The position numbers and the translations under genes are program-made. A model generated the notes under the pieces. That model saw only the letters and a program-made list of their open reading frames with translations, made no database searches and was not told the origin of the DNA. Shown piece by piece: positions 6,611 through 12,359 of a stretch of DNA of 12,359 nt; the stretch's first letter is position 1; each line of letters opens with the position of its first letter. The stretch is taken from NCBI GenBank assembly GCA_964579415.1, contig CAZOGW010000089.1, forward strand, positions 1 to 12,359, written 5' to 3'. This DNA is from CAZOGW01 sp964579415 (GTDB lineage Bacteria; Actinomycetota; Acidimicrobiia; Spongiisociales; UBA5794).

Positions 6611-7414
6611 ATGGCCCGGTACCAGCACATCGACGTCGCCGTGGACGGGACGGTGGCGCGCATCACGCTGGACCGCCCGGAGCGGCGCAACGCCCTCGGT
6701 CTCGACGTGATGAACCAGGTGACGGAGGCGCTACGGGAGATCGGTGCCGACCCCGGCGTCGGCGCCGTCATCGTCCAGGGCAACGGCCCCGCCTTCTCCG
6801 CCGGGCACGACCTGACCGAGATGGTCGACCGCGACCCGGGCTTCTACGAGGAGCTCTTCGACGCCTGCACGGTGATGATGGAGGCCATCCACCAGATCCC
6901 CCAGCCGGTCATCGCCAGGGTGCACGGGGTTGCCACCGCCGCCGGCTGCCAGCTCGCCGCCGCCTGCGACCTGGTGGTGGCGTCCTCCAACGCCACCTTC
7001 GCCACCCCCGGGGTCCGCATCGGGCTGTTCTGCTCCACGCCGATGGTCCCCATCTCCCGGGCGGTGGGGCGCAAGCGGGCCATGCAGATGCTGCTCACCG
7101 GTGACCCCGTCGACGCCGCCACCGCCGCCGCTTGGGGACTGGTCAACGTGGTGGTGGAACCGGAGGATCTCGACGCCGCCGTCGACGACCTGGTGGCGCG
7201 CATCACCCGGTACAGCCGGGCCACCATCGGCGTCGGCAAGGAGGCGTTCTACCGCCAGATCGACCTCGGCGAGCACGACGCCTACGCCTACACCCGGGAC
7301 GTGATGGCCGCCAACGTCGCCGACGCCGAGGCACAGGAAGGGATCGGGGCGTTCCTCGACAAGCGGGTGCCACAGTGGCAGCACCGGGGCGCGCCAGGTG
7401 ACGGGGACGGCTGA
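6611..7414 (+). CDS. Enoyl-CoA hydratase/isomerase family protein, ECHDC3-like
   Basis: 267-residue crotonase-fold protein. The family scaffold is intact: LDRPERRNALG (20-30), the oxyanion-hole loop AFSAGHDL (61-68), and HGVATAAGCQLAAACD (105-120). The segment FATPGVRIGLFCSTP (130-144) and the C-terminal EGIGAFLDKRVPQW are characteristic of the ECHDC3 subfamily shared with animals. The two catalytic glutamates of classical enoyl-CoA hydratase (rat E144 and E164) are replaced: Q114 stands in the GCELA position and G134 at the second, exactly 20 residues on. Classical water addition is therefore doubtful, and the substrate is unknown. No beta-oxidation partner is adjacent. It probably has its own leaderless promoter and lies between the PIM unit and pdxS without an obvious link to either. 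Confidence 0.93.
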   Translation: MARYQHIDVAVDGTVARITLDRPERRNALGLDVMNQVTEALREIGADPGVGAVIVQGNGPAFSAGHDLTEMVDRDPGFYEELFDACTVMMEAIHQIPQPVIARVHGVATAAGCQLAAACDLVVASSNATFATPGVRIGLFCSTPMVPISRAVGRKRAMQMLLTGDPVDAATAAAWGLVNVVVEPEDLDAAVDDLVARITRYSRATIGVGKEAFYRQIDLGEHDAYAYTRDVMAANVADAEAQEGIGAFLDKRVPQWQHRGAPGDGDG

Positions 7415-7430
7415 CCGAAGTTCGGGCTGG

Positions 7431-7452
7431 GAGCATCGCTGAGCGGTGTCTC
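7431..7452 (+). terminator. Weak hairpin after the crotonase gene
   Basis: CATCGC (7434-7439) pairs with GCGGTG (7443-7448) around a 3-nt loop with one G-U pair, and GAG/CTC can extend the stem with a one-base bulge. No U tract follows. A small palindrome CCGAAGTTCGG (7415-7425) lies just before it. Possible terminator of the crotonase transcript. Confidence 0.3.
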
Positions 7453-7484
7453 GAAACCCTGGGTGCGGGGTTGCTCCGGCAGGG

Positions 7485-7508
7485 CGAGGGGAGAGCCTCG
7501 GGTAGAAT
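7485..7508 (+). promoter_or_regulatory. pdxS promoter with inverted repeat
   Basis: TAGAAT (7503-7508) is a strong -10 box (5 of 6 to TATAAT). Directly upstream, CGAGG (7485-7489) and CCTCG (7496-7500) form an inverted repeat with a 6-bp spacer, occupying the -10/-35 spacer where a regulator could bind. Predicted transcription starts near 7515, leaving about 25 nt of leader with AGGAG at 7528-7532, 6 nt before the ATG. No clear -35 box. Confidence 0.5.
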
Positions 7509-7538
7509 GGCGGCCACCCGATCTCCCAGGAGTGCGTC

Positions 7539-8432
<894 letters not shown>

Positions 8433-8434
8433 CG

Positions 8435-9037
8435 TTGGCGGGGACGGTGCGCGTCGGTGTCCTCGCCCTCCAGGGCGACTTCCGCGAGCACGTCGCCATG
8501 CTGGGCTCCCTCGACCAGGTGGACGTCGTCGAGGTGCGGACCCCTGAGGAGTTGGAGGCCGTTGAGGCTCTGGTGATCCCGGGCGGGGAGTCGACCACCA
8601 TCGGCCGGCTCGCCCGTATCTACGGACTGGTTGAGCCGCTCCGGGAGAGAATCGTGGCCGGGATGCCGACGCTGGGGACCTGTGCCGGGATGATCTTCCT
8701 GGGCGCGGCCACCACCGGACCCGACCAGGTCCAGCTCGGCGTTCTCGACGTCGTGGTGGAGCGCAACGCCTTCGGACGCCAGGTCGACTCGTTCGAGGCG
8801 GACCTCGACGTGGTCGGCCTGACGGACCCGATGCGCGCCGTGTTCATCCGGGCGCCCTGGATCCACAAGGTGGGCGCCGAGGTGGAGGTGCTGGCAGGCG
8901 TCCCCGACGACCGGACCGGGGAGCACAGGGCGGTGTTCGTCCGCCAGGGGCGTATCCTCGCCATCTCGTTCCACCCCGAGCTGACCAACGACACCCGCGT
9001 CCACGAGATGATGCTGCACATGGTCGAGGAGGACTGA
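8435..9037 (+). CDS. pdxT: Pyridoxal 5'-phosphate synthase, glutaminase subunit PdxT
   Basis: Class I-like glutamine amidotransferase that releases ammonia from glutamine and channels it to PdxS. The catalytic triad is C83 in GTCAGM, H180 and E182 in SFHPEL; the GGES motif (50-53) and LQGDFREH near the N-terminus are diagnostic. From the TTG at 8435 it is 200 residues. A GTG at 8447 would give MRVGVLALQG, which matches the usual family N-terminus more closely, and neither codon has a good Shine-Dalgarno, so the start is uncertain by four residues. It follows pdxS directly, and the AGGAGG for the next gene lies inside its last codons. Confidence 0.96.
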   Translation: MAGTVRVGVLALQGDFREHVAMLGSLDQVDVVEVRTPEELEAVEALVIPGGESTTIGRLARIYGLVEPLRERIVAGMPTLGTCAGMIFLGAATTGPDQVQLGVLDVVVERNAFGRQVDSFEADLDVVGLTDPMRAVFIRAPWIHKVGAEVEVLAGVPDDRTGEHRAVFVRQGRILAISFHPELTNDTRVHEMMLHMVEED

Positions 9038-9774
9038 TGGCCGGACATTCCAAGTGGGCCAACATCAAGCACCGCAAGGGCCGCCAGGACGCGGCCCGTG
9101 GCAAGCTGTTCGCCAAGCTGACCCGCGCCATCGAGGCGGCAGCACGTAACGGCGGCGCCGACCCGGCGGCTAATGCCACGCTGGCCACCGCCATCCAGAA
9201 GGCCCGCGACGCCTCGGTCCCGAAGGACAACATCGAGCGGGCCGTGGCCCGCGGTGGCGGTGACACCGACGGCGCCGCCTACGAGGAGGCCTGGTACGAG
9301 GGCTACGCCCCCGGTGGTGTGGCGCTCTACGTCAAGATCCTCACCGACAACCGCAACCGTGCCGCCGCCGATGTGCGCGCCACCTTCAACAAGCTGGGCG
9401 GATCGCTGGGCGAGCCGGGGTCGGTGGGCTACCTGTTCGAGCAGAAGGGCCAGATCCTCGCCACCGGCGAGGAGGACACGGTGATGGAGGCTGCCCTCGA
9501 CGGCGGTGCCGAAGACGTCAACGAGTCCGACGGGCTGTGGGAGATCGTGTGCGCCGCCGGTGACCTGGCAGCGGTCCGTGCCGCGCTGGAGGGCGCCGGG
9601 GTCGCCATCGAGTCGTCCGACGTCACCCAGCTCCCCTCGGTGACGATCGAACTGGACAGCACCAAGGCTAAGCAGGTGCTGCGCCTGGTGGACGCGCTGG
9701 AGGACCTCGACGACGTCCAGTCGGTCTACGGGAACTTCGATATTCCGGACGAGATTCTGGCCGAGGTCGGCTGA
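9037..9774 (+). CDS. yebC: YebC/PmpR/TACO1 family protein
   Basis: 245-residue member of a universal bacterial and mitochondrial family. Some members were described as DNA-binding regulators; others (YebC2, human TACO1) assist ribosomes on difficult sequences such as proline runs. The sequence cannot say which role applies. The N-terminus MAGHSKWANIKHRKGRQDA and the segment KDNIERAVARGGG (66-78) are family signatures, followed by the two alpha/beta domains (about 83-240). The ATG overlaps the pdxT stop by one base (TGATG) with AGGAGG four bases upstream, so it is well translated and coupled to pdxT. In most bacteria yebC lies beside ruvC, as here, but a hairpin and a new promoter separate the two. 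Confidence 0.96.
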   Translation: MAGHSKWANIKHRKGRQDAARGKLFAKLTRAIEAAARNGGADPAANATLATAIQKARDASVPKDNIERAVARGGGDTDGAAYEEAWYEGYAPGGVALYVKILTDNRNRAAADVRATFNKLGGSLGEPGSVGYLFEQKGQILATGEEDTVMEAALDGGAEDVNESDGLWEIVCAAGDLAAVRAALEGAGVAIESSDVTQLPSVTIELDSTKAKQVLRLVDALEDLDDVQSVYGNFDIPDEILAEVG

Positions 9775-9776
9775 GG

Positions 9777-9827
9777 GACGAGACTCTGGTGGCCTCGGCC
9801 GGCGCCGACTCCCGCCGGCGTCTCGTC
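9777..9827 (+). terminator. Strong two-part hairpin after yebC
   Basis: GACGAGAC (9777-9784) pairs perfectly with GTCTCGTC (9820-9827). Stacked directly inside it, GCCGGCG (9798-9804) pairs perfectly with CGCCGGC (9813-9819) around an 8-nt loop; a 13-nt bulge on the left separates the two stems. It starts 2 nt after the yebC stop. No U tract follows, as is common for GC-rich actinobacterial terminators. Likely ends the pdxS-pdxT-yebC transcript. Confidence 0.55.
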
Positions 9828-9871
9828 GGTACCTGGTACTTGGTATGGCGTCGGACCGGATACTGGATACC
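9828..9871. repeat. Heptamer repeat array between yebC and ruvC
   Basis: GGTACCT, GGTACTT and GGTATGG follow one another, and after a 9-nt interruption GGATACT and GGATACC follow in the opposite sense. As RNA, 9835-9846 can pair with 9860-9871 (8 Watson-Crick pairs, 3 G-U, 1 mismatch) around a 13-nt loop. It abuts the yebC hairpin without a gap. Third member of the family at 57-77 and 2575-2637. Confidence 0.7.
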
Positions 9872-9886
9872 GTCCCCGCGGCATCC

Positions 9887-9915
9887 TTGGATGTGTCGCA
9901 CCTGGCCACTACCCT
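9887..9915 (+). promoter_or_regulatory. ruvC promoter, near-leaderless
   Basis: TTGGAT (9887-9892) and TACCCT (9910-9915) are separated by exactly 17 nt and fit a housekeeping sigma promoter (TTG of -35, TANNNT of -10). Transcription would start near 9922, at most a few bases before the ATG at 9926, and no Shine-Dalgarno is present, so ruvC is probably read from a leaderless mRNA. Confidence 0.5.
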
Positions 9916-9925
9916 CACCAAACAC

Positions 9926-10423
9926 ATGTTCGTTCTTGGTATCGACCCCGGGTTGACACGGACCGGCTATGCCGTGATCGAGGTGCGGGGTCATCGCATC
10001 GGCGCCGTCAGCGCAGGGGTGATCCGCACCGACCCGCAGGCGGCCTTGGCGCAGCGACTGCTCGAGCTGGAGCGGGACCTCACCGAACTGGTGCGGGCCC
10101 ACAACCCGGCCGAGGCCGCCATCGAGGAGGTCTTCGCCAACCGTAACCTGCAGACCGCCACCAAGGTGGCGCGTGCATCGGGGGTCATCCTGCTGGTACT
10201 GGCAAGGGAGGGGATCGAGGTCGCCGAGTACAGCCCGACGGCCGTGAAGGTGGCCCTCACCGGGTACGGTGCCGCCGACAAGGAGCAGATGACACGGGTG
10301 GTCACCATGCGGCTCGGCCTACCCGCGCCGCCCAAGCCTGCCGACGCCGCCGACGCCCTCGCCATCGCCCTGTGCCACGCCCAGGGCGCGGGACGGCGCC
10401 GGGCACTGGAACGGGCACGATGA
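9926..10423 (+). CDS. ruvC: Holliday junction resolvase RuvC
   Basis: Dimeric RNase H-fold endonuclease that nicks Holliday junctions symmetrically during recombinational repair. 165 residues, the family's normal size. The four acidic metal-binding residues are D7 in GIDPGL, E67 in AIEEVF, and D140 and D143 in PADAADALAIA, close to E. coli D7, E66, D138 and D141. The frame is open upstream to an ATG at 9845, but those residues are encoded by the heptamer repeat and promoter and have no family counterpart, so ATG 9926 is chosen. First gene of ruvC-ruvA-ruvB; its stop overlaps ruvA as ATGA. Confidence 0.97.
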   Translation: MFVLGIDPGLTRTGYAVIEVRGHRIGAVSAGVIRTDPQAALAQRLLELERDLTELVRAHNPAEAAIEEVFANRNLQTATKVARASGVILLVLAREGIEVAEYSPTAVKVALTGYGAADKEQMTRVVTMRLGLPAPPKPADAADALAIALCHAQGAGRRRALERAR

Positions 10424-11013
10424 TCGGCCGGCTGCGCGGCGTCGTCGTCGCCAAACACGCCGAGCGGGTCGTGCTCGATGTGGGCGGAGTCGGCTACGAG
10501 GTCGCCGTAACGCCGCGGGCGCTCGTCGACCTGCCCGGCATCGGCGAGGAGGGCGTGCTGCACACCCATCTCTACGTGCGCGAGGACCAGTTGGCGCTCT
10601 ACGGGTTCGTCGGCGACGACGAGCGCAACCTTTTCCGGGTCCTCCTCGGTGTCTCGGGGATCGGGCCCAAGGTGGCCGTCGCCATCCTCGGGTCCCTCTC
10701 GCCGGACGCCCTCCGCCAGGCGGTGCTCTCCGACGACATCGACGCCCTAACCACCGTGCCCGGGATCGGGAAGCGCAGCGCGCAGAAGATCATGCTGGAA
10801 CTACGCCCCAAGCTCGACATGCCGGACACCGTGGTCGCTCCGGCGGCCCGTGGAGTGTCCGGTGAGGTTCGACTCGCCCTGGAAGGTCTCGGCTACCAGC
10901 CCGCCGAGATCAGGGCCGCCCTGGCCGCGGTCGACCCCGCCGAAGGATCCGGCGCCACCGTCGAGGACGTACTCCGATCCGCTCTCCGCCTTCTCGGTCG
11001 GCAGGGCCAGTGA
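10420..11013 (+). CDS. ruvA: Holliday junction DNA-binding protein RuvA
   Basis: Tetramer that clamps the four-way junction in open form and recruits RuvB. 197 residues. Domain I (about 1-63) starts MIGRLRG and carries the acidic pin E55-D56 in VREDQLALYGF, at the same numbers as E. coli. Domain II has two helix-hairpin-helix motifs, GVSGIGPKVA (77-86) and TVPGIGKRSA (112-121). After a flexible linker (about 130-146), domain III (147-197) is the RuvB-binding three-helix bundle (EVRLALEGLGY...). The ATG overlaps the ruvC stop by 4 nt and has only a weak GGAACGGG upstream, so it is probably coupled; its stop in turn overlaps the ruvB start. Confidence 0.97.
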   Translation: MIGRLRGVVVAKHAERVVLDVGGVGYEVAVTPRALVDLPGIGEEGVLHTHLYVREDQLALYGFVGDDERNLFRVLLGVSGIGPKVAVAILGSLSPDALRQAVLSDDIDALTTVPGIGKRSAQKIMLELRPKLDMPDTVVAPAARGVSGEVRLALEGLGYQPAEIRAALAAVDPAEGSGATVEDVLRSALRLLGRQGQ

Positions 11014-12056
11014 TGCGTGAGGAAGGGATCCTCGCCGGGCCGTCGCTCCCCGAAGATGCGGAGATCGACTCCAGCCTGCGCCCCCGCAGGATGGACGACT
11101 TCATCGGGCAGGAGAACCTCAAGGAGCGCCTGTCGATCCTGGTGGAGGCCGCCCGGGAGCGGGACGAGGCGGTCGATCACGTCCTGTTCTCCGGACCACC
11201 CGGACTGGGTAAGACCTCGCTGGCAGGCATCCTCGCCAACGAGATGGGGGCGGCGTTCCGCGCCACGTCGGGCCCGGCACTGGAGCGGCCCGGCGACCTC
11301 GCCGCCGTGCTCACCAATCTCGAGCCCGGTGATGTGCTCTTCATCGACGAGGTGCACCGCCTTCCCCGCCCGGTGGAGGAGGTGCTCTACCCGGCGATGG
11401 AGGACTTCGAACTGGACATCATCGTCGGCAAGGGCCCGGCGGCCCGCTCCATCCGACTGGAACTGCCCCGTTTCACCCTGGTCGGCGCCACCACCAGGGT
11501 GGGCAGGGTGGCTCCTCCGTTGCGAGACCGGTTCGGTTACGTGGCGCGGATCGACTACTACGACCCGTCGGCCCTGGCGCGAATCGTCACCCGCTCGGCG
11601 GAGATCCTCGACGTGACCATCGACGTCCCCGGCGCCGCGGTTATCGCCCGCCGCAGCCGGGGCACCCCCCGCATCGCCAACCGACTCTTGCGCCGTGTGC
11701 GGGACTACGCCGCGGTGCGAGCCGGGGGTTCCGTCGACGCCGTCACCGCCGACGAAGCCCTCACCGTCTTCGAGGTGGACGAGCGCGGCCTCGACAAGGT
11801 CGACCGCTTCATCGTCGAGGCGGTCATCGACAAGTTCGGCGGGGGGCCCGTCGGCCTTTCCACCCTGGCGATCGCCGTCGGCGAGGACCCCGAGACCGTC
11901 GAGGACGCCTACGAGCCCTTCCTGCTCATGGAAGGGCTGCTGCAACGTACTCCGCGCGGCAGGGTGGCCACCGCCCATGCCTACACCCACCTGGGCAGGC
12001 CGGTCCCGGTGACGTCGGACCCGGCCCAGGGCAGGTTGCTCGACGACGGAGCCTGA
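11013..12056 (+). CDS. ruvB: Holliday junction branch-migration ATPase RuvB
   Basis: AAA+ hexameric motor that pulls DNA through the RuvA-bound junction. 347 residues, normal length. Seen in order: N-terminal LRPRRMDDFIGQ (22-33), Walker A GPPGLGKT (61-68), Walker B LFIDEVHR (109-116), sensor 1 LVGATTR (156-162), arginine finger R171 in PLRDRFG, sensor 2 in RGTPRIANRLLRRVRDYA (216-233), and a C-terminal winged-helix domain (about 255-330) with GGGPVGLSTLA. ATG 11013 overlaps the ruvA stop (TGATG); the preceding in-frame GTG at 11010 would add one residue. The sequence after sensor 1 (GRVAPPLRDRFG) departs slightly from the common GLLTSPLRDRFG. It is the last gene in the window, followed by repeats and possible terminators. 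Confidence 0.98.
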   Translation: MREEGILAGPSLPEDAEIDSSLRPRRMDDFIGQENLKERLSILVEAARERDEAVDHVLFSGPPGLGKTSLAGILANEMGAAFRATSGPALERPGDLAAVLTNLEPGDVLFIDEVHRLPRPVEEVLYPAMEDFELDIIVGKGPAARSIRLELPRFTLVGATTRVGRVAPPLRDRFGYVARIDYYDPSALARIVTRSAEILDVTIDVPGAAVIARRSRGTPRIANRLLRRVRDYAAVRAGGSVDAVTADEALTVFEVDERGLDKVDRFIVEAVIDKFGGGPVGLSTLAIAVGEDPETVEDAYEPFLLMEGLLQRTPRGRVATAHAYTHLGRPVPVTSDPAQGRLLDDGA

Positions 12057-12069
12057 AAGGCTTGATCAC

Positions 12070-12211
12070 CTCCCCCCGGCTGTGACGGGTGGACGGTTCT
12101 TCGTCTCCCCCCGGCGTTGCGGCCTTGCGGGGGCGGTTCTTCGTCTCCCCCCGGGTCTGCGGCCTTGCGGGGGCGGGTTCTTCGTCTCCCCCCGGGCTTT
12201 GACGGGGGGAG
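12070..12211 (+). repeat. Tandem C6/G6 hairpin repeat array after ruvB
   Basis: Four units each start with CTCCCCCCGG at 12070, 12105, 12145 and 12186 (steps of 35, 40 and 41 nt). The first three end with an identical GGTTCTTCGT (12095-12104, 12135-12144, 12176-12185). Units 2 and 3 match at 37 of 40 positions plus one extra G. Unit 1 resembles unit 4, which is the perfect 8-bp hairpin CTCCCCCC/GGGGGGAG (12186-12193 with 12204-12211) also found at 28-56. Each G-rich right arm of the first three is followed by pyrimidine-rich UUCUUCGUCU, so the array may act as serial terminators for ruvC-ruvA-ruvB. Confidence 0.8.
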
Positions 12212-12244
12212 TGGCCCCGGCGGAGCGCTAGCGGAGTCGGGGTC

Positions 12245-12318
12245 GAGGGGGGTCTTCACCGCGCGCCCACGGTGAGCTTGCTGCGAGCTCAACACGAACC
12301 TGAGAGAAAGACCCCCTC
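12245..12318. other. Structured intergenic element with nested inverted repeats
   Basis: GGGGGTCTT (12248-12256) pairs perfectly with AAGACCCCC (12308-12316). Inside lie two smaller stems: TCACCG/CGGTGA (12256-12261 with 12270-12275, 8-nt loop) and TGAGCT/AGCTCA (12273-12278 with 12286-12291, 7-nt loop), which overlap by three bases and so compete. Just upstream CCCCG (12215-12219) can pair with CGGGG (12238-12242). No coding potential or tRNA/rRNA signature is seen. It may be a continuation of the repeat element starting at 12186. In 12319-12359 I see nothing further. Confidence 0.4.
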
Positions 12319-12359
12319 CGTCCGATCGGCTCAGCAGGGTCTGTGCACGCGATGCGGTC

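Noticed and set aside
9845..9925. N-terminal extension of RuvC from an upstream ATG
   Set aside because: The 27 extra residues are read from the heptamer repeat and promoter and have no counterpart in RuvC, which begins MFVLGIDPG at 9926.
8620..9927. Long minus-strand open frame opposite pdxT and yebC
   Set aside because: It mirrors two well-identified genes. The translation is low-complexity in composition, without a recognisable domain, and arises from the GC-biased third positions of the real genes.
12070..12211. CRISPR array
   Set aside because: Units repeat every 35-41 nt with no unique spacers, each forms its own hairpin, and no cas gene is nearby.
11981..12295. Minus-strand small open frame over the repeats after ruvB
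   Set aside because: Its residues come from the C6/G6 repeat (proline/glycine/arginine runs), and it has no ribosome-binding site or known domain.
12245..12318. tRNA or other standard structured RNA
   Set aside because: The stems do not make a cloverleaf, there is no T-loop GTTCGA-type sequence, and the two inner hairpins overlap.

Overview
The window is a very GC-rich chromosomal segment from an actinobacterium. The gene order thrS, CDP-alcohol phosphotransferase, PatA-like acyltransferase, PimA-like mannosyltransferase, then pdxS-pdxT, yebC and ruvC-ruvA-ruvB is the backbone known from Mycobacterium and other Actinobacteria. Deviations (citrate synthase inserted antisense, an unknown membrane protein after thrS where a HIT-family gene often sits, an ECHDC3-like gene before pdxS, no tesB-like gene between pdxS and pdxT) suggest a deep-branching lineage such as Acidimicrobiia. 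That placement is inference; no rRNA or other marker is present to settle it.

Layout: 1-105 is a repeat-bearing leader with the thrS promoter. 133-2564 holds thrS and a coupled gene for a small two-helix membrane protein of unknown function. The minus-strand gltA-type citrate synthase (2644-3936) converges on that pair across a heptamer-repeat hairpin, and diverges from the phospholipid cluster across a 130-bp regulatory gap. 4067-6593 is a tightly coupled three-gene unit (4-bp overlaps) predicted to make phosphatidylinositol phosphate, then to mannosylate and acylate phosphatidylinositol, the first steps of PIM glycolipid synthesis. An ECHDC3-like crotonase (6611-7414) has what looks like a leaderless promoter. 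7539-9774 is pdxS-pdxT-yebC: the two subunits of ribose-5-phosphate-dependent PLP synthase plus a YebC/TACO1-family protein. A strong hairpin and a heptamer repeat separate it from ruvC-ruvA-ruvB (9926-12056), the Holliday-junction resolution machine, again with a near-leaderless promoter. 12057-12359 has no gene but is packed with repeats and possible terminator hairpins.

The coding content is largely housekeeping; no defence system, mobile-element gene, CRISPR array or RNA gene was found. The unexpected structure is between genes. There are two apparently dispersed repeat families: (a) 7-bp-periodic arrays around GTA/TAC cores at three intergenic sites, one folding into a 24-bp stem; and (b) a C6/G6 hairpin repeat with a 29-nt identical inverted copy at the two ends of the window and a four-unit tandem array after ruvB. 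Both look like genome-wide intergenic elements and are the best candidates for something undescribed.
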